A stretch of DNA of 54,204 nucleotides from DATFYP01 sp035626235 (GCA_035626235.1 DASPOB010000039.1:1-54204); one strand, 5' to 3'; counted from the first letter of the stretch, positions 1-9,352 are shown. Program-made: numbers and translations. The notes: generated by a model not told the origin, from the sequence alone.

Positions 1-1014
1 CTGATGACGTTCTGCACGAGGAAGATGCCCCTATGGAACTACATCAGCATAAGCGGATACCACATCAGGGAGGCAGGCTCAAGCGCCGCACAGGAGCTGG
101 CGTTCACCCTGGCCGACGGGTTCGGATACGTCGAGCTGGGGCTCGAGGCGGGGCTCAGGCCGGAGGAGTTCGCGCCCAGGCTGAGCTTCTTCTTCAATTC
201 GACCATGGACTTCTTCGAGGAGATCGCGAAGTTCCGCGCGGCAAGGAGGATATGGGCTGCCGTCCTGCGCGAGAAGTACGGGGTCAAGGACCCGAGGAGC
301 CTGCTGCTGAGGTTCCACACGCAGACCTCCGGCGCGTCGCTGACGTGGCAGCAGCCTCTGAACAACGTCGTCAGGACGACGCTCGAGGCCCTCGCGGGGG
401 TTCTTGGCGGGACCCAGTCGCTGCACACGAACTCCTACGACGAAGCGTGGGCCCTCCCGACTGAGAAGGCCGTGCAGGTAGCCCTCAGGACGCAGCAGGT
501 CATCGCGGAGGAGACCGGGGTGCCGAACGTCGTCGACCCGCTGGGAGGCTCCTACTATGTGGAGTGGCTGACGGAGCAGCTCGAGGAGGAGGCGTACAAG
601 TACTTCGACAGGATCCAGTCCGCCGGCGGCCTCCTGAAGGCGATCAAGAGCGGCTACCTGCAGCGGGAGATCGCGGAGAACTCCTACAGGCTTTCGAAGC
701 GGATCGAGGAGGGGAAGGACGGCGTAGTCGGAGTCAACAAGTACGTCGTTCCAGAGAAGGAGCCCATCAGCACCCTGAAGATCGACTTCCGGGCCCAGAA
801 GAGTCAAATCAGTCGGCTCGAAAGAGTGAAGAGGGAAAGGGACGATGGGAAGGTGAAGGCTGCGCTTTCAAGAATCCAGAAAGCCTTCGAAAACGAGAAT
901 GCAAACGCGATTCAGCCCATGCTTGACGCTGTCATGGCCTACGCCACCCTCGGCGAAATCACCGAGGTAGGCAAGAAGGTGTGGGGGACCTGGAAGGAGC
1001 CGGCGATTCTTTAG
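1..1014 (+). CDS. Methylmalonyl-CoA mutase, large (catalytic) subunit, 5' truncated
   Basis: C-terminal part of the catalytic chain of adenosylcobalamin-dependent methylmalonyl-CoA mutase, which interconverts (R)-methylmalonyl-CoA and succinyl-CoA in propionate and branched-chain amino acid metabolism or in archaeal 4-hydroxybutyrate-type carbon fixation. Family blocks are plain: SISGYHIREAG, FTLADGFGYVE, RLSFFFNSTMDFFEEIAKF, RFHTQTSG, LGGTQSLHTNSYDEA and VDPLGGSYYVE. The frame is open from the first base, so the N-terminus lies outside the window. The cobalamin-binding domain is not attached but is encoded by the next gene, the usual archaeal two-subunit arrangement. Family assignment is secure; the physiological direction is not known. 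Confidence 0.95.
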   Translation: MMTFCTRKMPLWNYISISGYHIREAGSSAAQELAFTLADGFGYVELGLEAGLRPEEFAPRLSFFFNSTMDFFEEIAKFRAARRIWAAVLREKYGVKDPRSLLLRFHTQTSGASLTWQQPLNNVVRTTLEALAGVLGGTQSLHTNSYDEAWALPTEKAVQVALRTQQVIAEETGVPNVVDPLGGSYYVEWLTEQLEEEAYKYFDRIQSAGGLLKAIKSGYLQREIAENSYRLSKRIEEGKDGVVGVNKYVVPEKEPISTLKIDFRAQKSQISRLERVKRERDDGKVKAALSRIQKAFENENANAIQPMLDAVMAYATLGEITEVGKKVWGTWKEPAIL

Positions 1015-1053
1015 GGGCTGAGACCGCGGCCCCAAGGGAGACCCAGTGAGAAC

Positions 1054-1488
1054 ATGGTGCCGGGGAAGATGCTCTCCAAGCAAAGGAAAATCAGGATTCT
1101 GGTCGCGAAGCCGGGCCTCGACGGCCACGACAGGGGTGTGCTGGTCCTCTCCAGGGCGTTTAGGGACGCAGGGATGGAGGTGATCTACAGCGGCCTCCTT
1201 CCTTCTCCGGAGCAGGTGGCGCGGATGGCGGTCGACGAGGACGTGGACGTGGTGGCGTTGTCCCTTCTGAACGGGGCTCACATGACGGCCTTCCCCAAGG
1301 TGAAGAAGCTGCTGGAAAAGAAAGGGGGAGAGGACATACTCGTAGTCGGGGGAGGAATCATCCCGGAGGAGGACAAGCCAAAGCTTCTGAAGTTGGGAAT
1401 CACAGGGCTCTATGGCCCCGGAAGCTCGCTGGACGAAATCGTGGAACACATCAAGGAAAGGGTTAGGAAGGAGCGCTGGAGGGCGTAA
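1054..1488 (+). CDS. Methylmalonyl-CoA mutase, small (B12-binding) subunit
   Basis: Free-standing cobalamin-binding subunit of 144 residues, partner of the preceding chain. The base-off/His-on motif DxHxxG appears as GLDGHDRG near residue 22, with the cobalt-coordinating His in HDRG, followed by the typical ALSLLNGAH and LVVGGGIIPEED strands of the Rossmann-like fold. It follows the large subunit by 39 nt and precedes the acyl-CoA dehydrogenase by 4 nt, so the three are probably one transcript. The ATG at 1054 gives the normal subunit length; a second Met (residue 6) is possible. No mutase chaperone (MeaB/ArgK-like) is seen in the window. Confidence 0.95.
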   Translation: MVPGKMLSKQRKIRILVAKPGLDGHDRGVLVLSRAFRDAGMEVIYSGLLPSPEQVARMAVDEDVDVVALSLLNGAHMTAFPKVKKLLEKKGGEDILVVGGGIIPEEDKPKLLKLGITGLYGPGSSLDEIVEHIKERVRKERWRA

Positions 1489-1492
1489 GGGC

Positions 1493-2713
1493 ATGCTCGC
1501 CGAGGACGAATTCATGAGGCTGTCGAAGATGAACTTCGACGTTTCCGAAGAGCAGACGTTGCTTCTCGAACAGGTCGACCGGGCCTGCAAGGAAATCCGG
1601 CCCATCGAGGACAAGTGTTACCTGGAGCACAGAATCAACGACCAGGTCAGGCCCGTCTTCGCCAAGGCGCACCTCCTGGGCCTCCCGACCTCGCGAAAGT
1701 ACGGAGACGGGCAGGGGGCGGACATGGTGTCCTACGCACTCGCAATCGAGAGGATAGGAAGGGAGGGGACCGGCCTCAGGACCTTCTTCTCCGTCCACAT
1801 GGCGCTCTGCCAGATGACCATTCAGCACTGGGGAAACGAGGACCAGAAACAGAGGATTCTGTCTCCTGCCACCAAGGGAGAAAGCATTCTAGCCTTCGGG
1901 CTGACGGAGCCCAACGCCGGCAGCGACCCCGCCTCCCTTACCACATCGTTCGAAGAGAATAACGGGAGATTCCTGCTGTCGGGCCAGAAGACGTGGATCT
2001 CGCTCGGCTCGAGCGCGAAATACGTCCTCGTATTCGCGTACCCGAAGGGCAAGAAGGAGGGCATGTGCGCCTTCATCGTCGATTCGCAGACGCCTGGCTT
2101 CAAGGCCGAGCTCATCCAGCACAAGCTGGGGCTGCCTACCGCCGACACTTCGACGATCTACCTCGACAGGGTAGAAGTCACGAAGGAGAACCTGCTCGGC
2201 CCTCCCGGCAAGGGAATGTCGGTTGCGTTGTCGGGGCTGATGAACGGGAGGCTCAGCGTCGCGGCCGGCTGCGTGGGAGTGATGCAGGACTGCCTGGACG
2301 AGGCCGTGAGGTACGCTGGCGTGAGGTTCCAGCATGGGAAGCTAATCGGCAAGCACCAGCTCATCCAGAGGCACATCGGTCTCATGGCCACGAATCTGGA
2401 AGCGGCGAAGCTGCTGCTCCTGAAGGCGGCGTTCATCAAGCAGAGGTACGAGGAGCACCCGACTGACACCGCGCTGAGGGATGCGACCGACCAGGCGATC
2501 ACGAAGGCCAAGTACTACGCTGCCAATGCGTCTTTTGACGCAGCCAACAGGGCGGTCCAGGTCTTCGGTGCGAATGGCTACTCGTTCGAGAACAGACCGG
2601 CTAGGCACCTCGCGGACACCAGGGTCACCATGATATACGAAGGAGCCAACGAGATTCTGGAGCAGAAGGTCGCGCTCGGCGTCCTGGGCAAGAGCTTCGA
2701 AGCGTACTCCTGA
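1493..2713 (+). CDS. Acyl-CoA dehydrogenase
   Basis: FAD-dependent acyl-CoA dehydrogenase of 406 residues, forming the 2,3-double bond of an acyl-CoA thioester in the cytoplasm. It shows the N-terminal helical start NFDVSEEQ, the FAD motif FGLTEPNAGSDPAS, the TWISLGS segment and the C-terminal IYEGANEI carrying the catalytic glutamate. It lies 4 nt after the B12 subunit, with GGAGG about 10 nt before the ATG at 1493. Internal Met codons at 1514 and 1529 would also give family-like starts. Coupling to methylmalonyl-CoA mutase suggests isobutyryl- or propionyl-type branched-chain acyl-CoA breakdown, but the chain specificity cannot be read from sequence. Confidence 0.93.
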   Translation: MLAEDEFMRLSKMNFDVSEEQTLLLEQVDRACKEIRPIEDKCYLEHRINDQVRPVFAKAHLLGLPTSRKYGDGQGADMVSYALAIERIGREGTGLRTFFSVHMALCQMTIQHWGNEDQKQRILSPATKGESILAFGLTEPNAGSDPASLTTSFEENNGRFLLSGQKTWISLGSSAKYVLVFAYPKGKKEGMCAFIVDSQTPGFKAELIQHKLGLPTADTSTIYLDRVEVTKENLLGPPGKGMSVALSGLMNGRLSVAAGCVGVMQDCLDEAVRYAGVRFQHGKLIGKHQLIQRHIGLMATNLEAAKLLLLKAAFIKQRYEEHPTDTALRDATDQAITKAKYYAANASFDAANRAVQVFGANGYSFENRPARHLADTRVTMIYEGANEILEQKVALGVLGKSFEAYS

Positions 2714-2730
2714 TCCGGCCGACCGGGTCA

Positions 2731-4206
2731 TTGAAGTTGGCAGGGCGCAGGAACGCCGCGGTCTTCGCGGTGGTCGCGGTAGTGGTCGTCGCAGGACTGA
2801 CGGCCTTCGCCCTTTCGAGCCTAGGAAGGCAAGGCAGCGCGCCGTGCGCCCTGCCCAGGGGGGCCGTCGCCACCAGGAGCCAACTTCATAGTGTCCAGTT
2901 CGGGGCCGTGGAGGAATACGCGCTCCCGCAGCCGTCGAGATGGTCGAATGCCATCACCTTGGCCCCGGACGGGTCAGTCTGGTTCGGCGAGCAGGCGGTC
3001 CCTGGGGTGGGTCACCTCTTTCTCAACGGCACACTGGTCGAGTATCCCTGGCCTTCCTCGAAGGGAGCGCCCGCGGGGAGCTGCGGCTACAGGACGGGAA
3101 TCTGGGGGATCGAGCCGTGGAACGGGATGGTGTGGGCGGCCGACTCGGACGAGAACGCCCTCATCGGAGTGAACCCCACCAGCGGAACGACGACCGTCGT
3201 CAACGTGACAGGCATGGCCCCCGAACCGTACACACTCGCAATCGGCCCCGACGGGTCGCTCTGGTTCACCACCCTCTCGCAGAGGGCGGTCCTCGGCAGA
3301 CTCCTTCCCAACCTCACGGCGACGGCGTACCCCGTGAACGTGTCCAACGGCGAGGTGCCGCTTCAGATCCAGTTCGTCAACTCGAGTTACGCCTACTTCG
3401 TTGCGTTGAACCCTTTGAAACCGTACGGTCACCTCTACTCCTTCGACCCGGCCGTTTCCGGGAAAGCGATCGACGCCGTCCAGGTGGGAGGCAGGTTCCA
3501 GATCCTGGAGCCCGCGAGCGTGACGGCTTCCGGGAGCAGCGTCTGGATGACTCAGCACGGAGCCTCGGACGTCGTGGAGTACGACACTAGCACCGGGAAC
3601 TGGACGGTCTTCCCGACTTCGACAGCAAACTACACCGCTACCACCCTCCCCTATTTCATTGAAGCCCAGGGACAGGAGATCTGGTTCAACGAGCACTACG
3701 CCAACAGGATCGCGCTGCTAAGCCCAGACGGGGAGACCCTGACGGAGTACAGCGAGGCCGACCCGCCCATCGAAAACGGGAGTTTCATCCAGAATGACCT
3801 CACGATAGCGCCGGGTGACGGGGGCCTATGGTTCACTTCCGTGACAGGAAACTACATCGGCTTCGTCAACGGGTCTGTCAGGGACCCGTTTTCCCTCATG
3901 CTGCTCGGAACAGATTCCGCTACCGTTGCGCGGGGGGCGACGGCCAACCTCACCCTGCTGGTCGATGGATCTTGGCCCGGGCCGCTGCGGGTCCAAGCGT
4001 CAGACTCGGAAGACTACGGGTCAGTCCCCGACATGATTCGGATTGTTCCAAGCGCGCAGCATTTGCAGCAGGGGTCGGGGCCGACCCAGTTTCAGGTGGC
4101 CGTAACCCCGGAGACGGGAATATCGCCCGGGAGGTACACCGTGGCCGTGACCGTCTCTGACGGCCTCCTCTCTCAGACCGTGTACTTCTTCCTCAACGTC
4201 TCCTGA
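2731..4206 (+). CDS. Secreted beta-propeller protein (streptogramin lyase/NHL-like)
   Basis: Protein of 491 residues starting at a TTG 18 nt after the dehydrogenase stop. Residues about 8-30 are a hydrophobic segment preceded by KxxxRR, a signal peptide or membrane anchor. The body has repeats of the form xxAPDGSVWFGE, IGPDGSLWFTT and IAPGDGGLWFTS, the blade signature of Vgb-like (virginiamycin B lyase family) propellers, plus many N-glycosylation-type NxS/T sites. The last 100 residues look like an Ig-like beta domain. Family homology does not imply antibiotic lysis here; an extracellular binding or surface role is more likely. Its 3' end overlaps the convergent deoC by 14 nt. Confidence 0.8.
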   Translation: MKLAGRRNAAVFAVVAVVVVAGLTAFALSSLGRQGSAPCALPRGAVATRSQLHSVQFGAVEEYALPQPSRWSNAITLAPDGSVWFGEQAVPGVGHLFLNGTLVEYPWPSSKGAPAGSCGYRTGIWGIEPWNGMVWAADSDENALIGVNPTSGTTTVVNVTGMAPEPYTLAIGPDGSLWFTTLSQRAVLGRLLPNLTATAYPVNVSNGEVPLQIQFVNSSYAYFVALNPLKPYGHLYSFDPAVSGKAIDAVQVGGRFQILEPASVTASGSSVWMTQHGASDVVEYDTSTGNWTVFPTSTANYTATTLPYFIEAQGQEIWFNEHYANRIALLSPDGETLTEYSEADPPIENGSFIQNDLTIAPGDGGLWFTSVTGNYIGFVNGSVRDPFSLMLLGTDSATVARGATANLTLLVDGSWPGPLRVQASDSEDYGSVPDMIRIVPSAQHLQQGSGPTQFQVAVTPETGISPGRYTVAVTVSDGLLSQTVYFFLNVS

Positions 4207-4909
4207 CGCGAGGGGCCCGGCTCGACCCGGGCAGCCCTTCCATGATCGCGGCGCCTGAACTCGTTCCGATCCTGTCGGCCCCGGCCCCTATCATCTCGAG
4301 CGCCTTCGCGAGCGTGCTTATGCCTCCCGAGGCCTTGACCTTGGCGGCTCCGGCGAGGGACCGGTGCAGGAGCGCGACGTCCTCCGCGGTGGCCCCGCCC
4401 GGACCAAATCCGGTGGAGGTCTTCACGTAGTCGGCCCCCATGCGCTCGGCCATCCTCGCGGCCGTGACCTTCTCTTCGTCGGTGAGATAGCAGCACTCGA
4501 TTATGACCTTAAGCGTTCTTCCCCTGGCCTTGCATGCCTCAGAAATGTCCCCGATCTCCTTTCTGACGGTTGATAGCTCGCCGCCCTTGAAGGCGCCGAT
4601 GTTCATCACCATGTCGACTTCGTCCGCGCCTTCTGCAATTGCCCTTCTGGCCTCGCCCCTCTTCGTCGCTGCGCAGCTGTAGCCCAGGGGGAAGCCCACG
4701 ACCGCGCAGACCTTCACCGGCGTCCCCTTGAGACGCTCGACGGCCATGGCGACCCTCGAGGGCGGGACGCAGACGCTCCAGAAGCCGTACTTCAGTGCCT
4801 CGTCGAAGAGCTTGATGAACTCCGCGGAAGTCGCGGTCGGCCTGAGCAGCGTGTGGTCGATGCGCCGTGCCAGATCGGACGGCTTGATTCCGTTCCTAGG
4901 GCTGGGCAT
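4193..4909 (-). CDS. deoC: Deoxyribose-phosphate aldolase
   Basis: Class I aldolase cleaving 2-deoxyribose 5-phosphate to acetaldehyde and glyceraldehyde 3-phosphate in deoxynucleoside salvage. It has the start region RIDHTLLRPTAT, DMVMNIGAFKGG, the Schiff-base lysine in YVKTSTGFGPGG and the second lysine in VKASGGISTLAKAL. The reading frame is open much further upstream into asnA, but the start is set at the ATG at 4909 because the family begins here and a TATA box (GTTATAAT, minus strand) lies about 36 nt upstream. This gives 238 residues, normal for the family. It is divergent from asnA. Confidence 0.95.
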   Translation of the reverse strand: MPSPRNGIKPSDLARRIDHTLLRPTATSAEFIKLFDEALKYGFWSVCVPPSRVAMAVERLKGTPVKVCAVVGFPLGYSCAATKRGEARRAIAEGADEVDMVMNIGAFKGGELSTVRKEIGDISEACKARGRTLKVIIECCYLTDEEKVTAARMAERMGADYVKTSTGFGPGGATAEDVALLHRSLAGAAKVKASGGISTLAKALEMIGAGADRIGTSSGAAIMEGLPGSSRAPRVRRR

Positions 4910-4940
4910 GTCGGTCGCAGCAAGAGCCGCAGCCCCGGCG

Positions 4941-4948
4941 ATTATAAC
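4941..4948 (-). promoter_or_regulatory. TATA box of deoC
   Basis: GTTATAAT on the minus strand, centred about 36 nt before the ATG at 4909. It supports the short deoC start and excludes the long upstream extension. Confidence 0.6.
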
Positions 4949-5047
4949 GTTGAGCGGGCGGCCCCTCTCACCCGAAAGACGGGAGCACCAGGTAGGCCGT
5001 TGGGGTTTGGCTTCGACAGATTGCCAGCTCTGGGAACCGACACTTAC

Positions 5048-5055
5048 CTTTAAAT
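5048..5055 (+). promoter_or_regulatory. TATA box of asnA
   Basis: CTTTAAAT centred about 34 nt before the asnA ATG at 5086, consistent with a leaderless or very short-leader mRNA. Confidence 0.65.
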
Positions 5056-5085
5056 GAAATTGCAAAACCGCCGCCCGCCAGCGAC

Positions 5086-6216
5086 ATGTCAAAGAAGAAA
5101 GAGGATCTCGCAGGTCCAGGAATCGGAACGTATGAGGAAGTGGAGAAGGTGCTCCCCGAAGACTACCGGCCCCTACTCGACAGGAAGGAGACCCAGAGGG
5201 CGATCTACGCGGCAAGGGGGTACATCGAGAGCCACCTTTGCAAGGAGCTCAATCTCATGATGGTGCAGGTACCGCTCATCGTGGACGCGGAGAGCGGGAT
5301 CAACGACATGCTCGACAGGGACGGCTCGAGGACCCCCGTCCAATTCCACATCTCCAACGACTACAACAAGCACCCGATGGACGCCCAGGTCGTACAGGCG
5401 GCTACGAAGTGGAAGAGGTTCGCGCTGAAGCAGTTCGAGATGACGACGGGGGAGGGGATTTGCACCGACATGCGAGCCGTGCGGAAGGACTACTTCCTTG
5501 ACCACGACCACAGCGCCTACGTGGACCAGTGGGACTGGGAGAGGGTCGTGACCGCCGAGCAAAGGAACCTAGGTTACCTTCGCGAGACAGTGACGAAGAT
5601 CTGGAAAGTGCTCAAGGGGACCGAGGACTACCTGCTGGAGGAGTTCCCCAAGCTGAGGTCGGCCAAGTACCCCGAAGTGCCGAGCAAGATCGAGTTCTTC
5701 CACGCCGAGGACGTGCTGGACATGTATCCCAAACTGCCGAGGAAGCAGAGAGAAACGTCACTTCTCAGGGAGCATCCAGCGGTCTTCATAATAGGCATCG
5801 GGTGGGTCCTGAAGGATGGGTACCCCCACGAGATGAGGGCCGCCGACTACGACGACTGGGTCACGGAGACGAAGTCTGCGGACGGTCGTACCATGCACGG
5901 ACTCAACGGGGACATACTGGTCTGGAACCCGGTCACCAGCCGGAGGCACGAGCTGAGCTCCATGGGAATCCGCGTAGACGCCGCCTCGCTGCGGAAGCAG
6001 CTGGAGATGAGCCACCAGCTGGACTCGCTGAAGTACGACTATCACAAGGGAATAGTGAGCGGGACGCTCCCGCTGTCCGTCGGAGGCGGGATAGGCCAAT
6101 CTCGGACACTGATGTACCTGCTCAGGAAGGCCCACCTTGGGGAAGTGAGCGTGACGGTGTGGCCAAAGGTACTCAAGGACATGTGCGCGAAGAGAAACAT
6201 ACTCGTTCTCGAGTGA
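5086..6216 (+). CDS. asnA: Aspartate--ammonia ligase (asparagine synthetase A)
   Basis: Ammonia-dependent asparagine synthetase, a class II aminoacyl-tRNA synthetase paralogue that makes asparagine from aspartate, ATP and ammonia. Diagnostic blocks are KWKRFALKQF, TGEGICTDMRAVR, SAYVDQWDWE, APDYDDW-like RAADYDDWVTE, GLNGDILVWNPV, ELSSMGIRVDA and SVGGGIGQSR. At 376 residues it is somewhat longer than bacterial AsnA (about 330), with an N-terminal extension of about 30 residues rich in Lys and Glu. A TATA box supports the ATG. AsnA is common in bacteria and patchy in archaea. Confidence 0.96.
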   Translation: MSKKKEDLAGPGIGTYEEVEKVLPEDYRPLLDRKETQRAIYAARGYIESHLCKELNLMMVQVPLIVDAESGINDMLDRDGSRTPVQFHISNDYNKHPMDAQVVQAATKWKRFALKQFEMTTGEGICTDMRAVRKDYFLDHDHSAYVDQWDWERVVTAEQRNLGYLRETVTKIWKVLKGTEDYLLEEFPKLRSAKYPEVPSKIEFFHAEDVLDMYPKLPRKQRETSLLREHPAVFIIGIGWVLKDGYPHEMRAADYDDWVTETKSADGRTMHGLNGDILVWNPVTSRRHELSSMGIRVDAASLRKQLEMSHQLDSLKYDYHKGIVSGTLPLSVGGGIGQSRTLMYLLRKAHLGEVSVTVWPKVLKDMCAKRNILVLE

Positions 6217-6250
6217 CCCGGCAGTGCTTCCAGGCTGCAGGCCTGCGCGG

Positions 6251-7660
6251 TTACGTTAGGTCCCCAGAGGGCTCAAGTAGTTTGAGCACCTGGCCGTAGC
6301 TCCAAAAGGCCTCCTTCGTGGCGGTTCGCTCGGCCAAACCGTCCAGCGCCCCCGACTCGCGAAGCCTCTTCACAGCCAGGGCCGAGAAGACCGGGGCGCC
6401 CGTGGCACCGGGCGAGTTGAAGTTCAAGACGTGAAATGAGCCCGGAGCCTCGAGCTGAATCGCCTCTGGGACAAACCCGCTCTTGTCGATCAGCGAGCTG
6501 CGGACGCCCGACAGCCCTCTCTTGTTGAGGAATGCCGGGTCGAGGTTGGGGATGAACTGCCTGACCCTGGCGCACATCGCCCGCTTGGATACCGAGCTCC
6601 TCCACTCGGTCCAGATGAGGGACAGGAACGTGCCGCTGGTAAACAGCCTCGCCTTCGGGACGACCGGGCGCTCGAAGACCTTGCCCAGAAAACCCCAGCC
6701 CACCCCGTCGTAGACGTACGGGCCCGAGACCAGGGCTGCATTCGGGCCTATCTGCCTCGTGCCATCGGCCCTTACGACAAAGTGGGGGTCGAGGAACGGA
6801 AACTGCGAGTGCCTGGCGACGGAGTAGATGTTCCTGGTCACCTTGGAGGAGAACTGTTCGCTTACGAGCCAGTAGTCGCCCCTGAAGTGGAGGTCGGTGA
6901 ATTCCTTGCCCACCCCCATCATGTGCGCGATGTCCACCGAGCCCCCTCCCGCCGCGTTGATCAGGAACCTGCAGCTGACTGGGCCCGCCGACGGTCCCTG
7001 GCGGAAGCGGAGTGTGTGTGCGCCGTCGCTCCCAGTCTCGACCGAGTCTACCTCGAGGCCTCCGAGGAACTTGACCCCTGCAGCCTCTGCCATGCCGAAT
7101 ACGGCCTTCGTGAAGGCGCCGAAGTCCACAGACACGTCTGTCTTCGAGTGTATCGCCCCCTGGCAGCGGACCTCGGGTTCCAACGCGGCCACGGATGCTC
7201 CGTCCAAGACCTCCAACTGGTCGCCGGGCATTCCGTTCCGCTCGCCCCAAACCTTGTACTTCTCCAGGGTCCCGACGTCTTCCTCCCGGAGGGCGACCTC
7301 GAGGGTTCCTACCTGATTCCAGGGCAGGCCGAGCTTCTTCGCGAGGTCCCTCCACATCGGGTACGAGCGCTCTGCGGAGACGGCGAAGACCTTCTTGGAC
7401 TCTGGGTTCAGGTAGAAGGGCCGATGGATGACCCCGGTGTTCCTGGTGCTCGTGTGGGCCGCGACCTCTGGGGCAAGGTCGACGATCGCAACGGAGCAGT
7501 CGTAGAGCTGCGAAAGCCAGTAGCCCATGGTCACGCCGAGCACGCCGCCTCCGACTATCACCAGGTCGAAGTCAAGTCCGGCAGGCGAGCCCGGGTCCGG
7601 TGCCCGCGGAGCCGAATCCTGGGGCTGCATTGTGGTTCTGTCCGGCTCCCCATACACCAC
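6251..7660 (-). CDS. FAD-dependent oxidoreductase, L-2-hydroxyglutarate oxidase (LhgO)-like
   Basis: DAO-family flavoprotein of 469 residues. The FAD-binding motif VIVGGGVLGVTMGYWLS sits near residue 34, followed by TRNTGVIHRPFYLNPESKK, which matches the LhgO/L2HGDH subgroup, and later FVVRADGTRQIGPNAAL and the C-terminal NFNSPGATGAP flavin contact. It probably oxidises L-2-hydroxyglutarate or a related 2-hydroxyacid or sn-glycerol-type substrate. It starts 15 nt after the end of the GltD-like gene on the same strand, so the two are co-transcribed and may pass electrons to one another. An alternative start is the Met at 7627, which removes a proline-rich N-terminus. Confidence 0.85.
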   Translation of the reverse strand: MVYGEPDRTTMQPQDSAPRAPDPGSPAGLDFDLVIVGGGVLGVTMGYWLSQLYDCSVAIVDLAPEVAAHTSTRNTGVIHRPFYLNPESKKVFAVSAERSYPMWRDLAKKLGLPWNQVGTLEVALREEDVGTLEKYKVWGERNGMPGDQLEVLDGASVAALEPEVRCQGAIHSKTDVSVDFGAFTKAVFGMAEAAGVKFLGGLEVDSVETGSDGAHTLRFRQGPSAGPVSCRFLINAAGGGSVDIAHMMGVGKEFTDLHFRGDYWLVSEQFSSKVTRNIYSVARHSQFPFLDPHFVVRADGTRQIGPNAALVSGPYVYDGVGWGFLGKVFERPVVPKARLFTSGTFLSLIWTEWRSSVSKRAMCARVRQFIPNLDPAFLNKRGLSGVRSSLIDKSGFVPEAIQLEAPGSFHVLNFNSPGATGAPVFSALAVKRLRESGALDGLAERTATKEAFWSYGQVLKLLEPSGDLT

Positions 7661-7675
7661 GGGCCACGGCAGCAG

Positions 7676-9166
7676 CTAGTCGGGCGGGCGCGAGTCCGCC
7701 TTTCCGTCTAGCATTTCCTGGTAGTAGCCGGGAGAGGTCCTCCGGACGAAGTAGTGGTCGTAAAGCGACACGTGCATGCCCTCTAGCCCCATGAGGTATT
7801 CGTGCACCCTCTGGGCGGCTTCGCGTCCCTGGGACATTGCCTTGACGACCAGGCTCTCTCCAGTCACGACGTCTCCGGCGGCAAATGCCCCCTTCATCGA
7901 GGTCTGCCATTGGTCGTCAATGGCTATCGAGTTCTTCCAGGCGGTCTTGAGCCCTGCACCCTTCTGCACGAAGGAGTTCGGGCCCCTGCCGATGGCCACT
8001 ATGACCGAATCGCATCGGATTTCGACCTCCTCGCCCGTGGGGACCGGGCTCCGCCTCCCACTGGCGTCGACGTCTCCGAGCTTCATCACGGACATGACGG
8101 CGCTCTTCAGCTTCCCTCCCTTCCCCCTGTAAGACTCTGGAGCCATGAGGAATTTCAGCTTCAATCCCTCCTCCTTCCCTTCTTCGATCAGAATCGGGTC
8201 GACGGGCATCTCGACCTCGGTCCTTCTGTAGACGATGGTGACGGTGCCCCGCGTAAGCCGGAGGGCCGTCCTTGCGCAGTCGAGCGCGCTGTCGCCGCCC
8301 CCGATTACGAGCACCTCCTTGCCGAGGTCGTAACCGGGGTTCCTGAGATAGCTGTCCACGCCCTTCACGAAGACGTCTTCGAGGAACCTGTAGCCGTCGA
8401 TGACCCCCTTCAGCTCCGACCCGGGAGTCTCTGACTTCGAGACGTCCTTGGCTCCCGTCGCGATGACCACAGCGTCGTACTTCGACCTCAGGTCGGCAAG
8501 ACTCGCGTCTTTTCCAACCTTCACGGCCGTCTTCACTTCGACCCCCATCTCCAGTATCCTCCCCACCTCGTACTGGAGGACGTCCTTGGGCAAGTGATAG
8601 TCGGGGATTCCGTACCAAGCAGTGCCCCCGAGGACAGGGAGCTCATCGTAGACGGTCACGGCGTGACCGAATCGCCTGAGCAGCTCAGCGGCGGACAGGC
8701 CTGCGGGGCCGCCGCCCACTACGGCGACTCGCTTGCCGGTGCTCTTTGTCGGGGATGGATTGGGCTGCCTGGACTCCTCCCGCTCCCAGTCGGCGACGAA
8801 ACGCTGAATCATTCCGACGGCTATGGAGTGCCCAGAGGTTCCGACCACGCAGGCGGCCTCGCAGAGGCTGTCCAACTGGGGACAGCATCTCGCAGTTGTG
8901 CCTGGGAAGGCGTTCGTCTCCCTCACGCGCCTGTATGCGGTCTGGAAGTCTCCCCGGGCGACGGCCTCGCACATCCCCCGAATGTCGGTCTGAACTGGAC
9001 AGACATCGATGCAGACTGGGTTGGGGCAGTTGATGCACCTGTCGGCTTCTGCCATGGCCTCCTCCTTCGTATACGGGAGTTGGACTTCCGCGAAGTTACC
9101 CGCCCTGGCTTCGGCCTTCAGCTTGGGGAAAGGATACTCCGCTGCCCGCTCCTTCTTGAGGTCCAA
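7676..9166 (-). CDS. GltD/NfnB-like NADPH:ferredoxin-type oxidoreductase
   Basis: Homologue of the glutamate synthase small subunit family, 496 residues. The N-terminal [4Fe-4S] domain has CINCPNPVCIDVCP and CCPQLDSLC; the FAD motif VVGGGPAGLSAAELLRRFG follows, then the NAD(P)H motif VIGGGDSALDCARTALR and a final AAGDVVTGESLVV segment. Without an adjacent glutamate synthase large subunit it more likely serves as a general NADPH/ferredoxin electron-transfer subunit, here paired with the LhgO-like flavoprotein downstream. The start is TTG at 9166, with TATA box CTTATTAG at 9203-9210. Confidence 0.88.
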   Translation of the reverse strand: MDLKKERAAEYPFPKLKAEARAGNFAEVQLPYTKEEAMAEADRCINCPNPVCIDVCPVQTDIRGMCEAVARGDFQTAYRRVRETNAFPGTTARCCPQLDSLCEAACVVGTSGHSIAVGMIQRFVADWEREESRQPNPSPTKSTGKRVAVVGGGPAGLSAAELLRRFGHAVTVYDELPVLGGTAWYGIPDYHLPKDVLQYEVGRILEMGVEVKTAVKVGKDASLADLRSKYDAVVIATGAKDVSKSETPGSELKGVIDGYRFLEDVFVKGVDSYLRNPGYDLGKEVLVIGGGDSALDCARTALRLTRGTVTIVYRRTEVEMPVDPILIEEGKEEGLKLKFLMAPESYRGKGGKLKSAVMSVMKLGDVDASGRRSPVPTGEEVEIRCDSVIVAIGRGPNSFVQKGAGLKTAWKNSIAIDDQWQTSMKGAFAAGDVVTGESLVVKAMSQGREAAQRVHEYLMGLEGMHVSLYDHYFVRRTSPGYYQEMLDGKADSRPPD

Positions 9167-9202
9167 AGGGTCGCTACTCCAAACTGCCGCCCATGTGGTT
9201 CG

Positions 9203-9210
9203 CTAATAAG
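9203..9210 (-). promoter_or_regulatory. TATA box of the gltD-like/lhgO-like operon
   Basis: CTTATTAG on the minus strand, centred about 41 nt before the TTG at 9166. The 9167-9352 gap holds this and the divergent box at 9320 and no gene. Confidence 0.45.
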
Positions 9211-9319
9211 GAGGGAAGACGATTCTCATGGCTTGGAATCGGCCTACCCTGATCGCGGACCGATGGGGTGCAACTGACGGGCGCGACAGGTGGGGTATTC
9301 TCGCTTCCTTCGGGACAGG

Positions 9320-9327
9320 CCTTAAAT
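9320..9327 (+). promoter_or_regulatory. TATA box of the acyl-CoA synthetase gene
   Basis: CCTTAAAT centred 29 nt before the ATG at 9353, the spacing of a leaderless transcript. Confidence 0.65.
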
Positions 9328-9352
9328 CGGGTCCGCCGCGCGGCGGTACAGA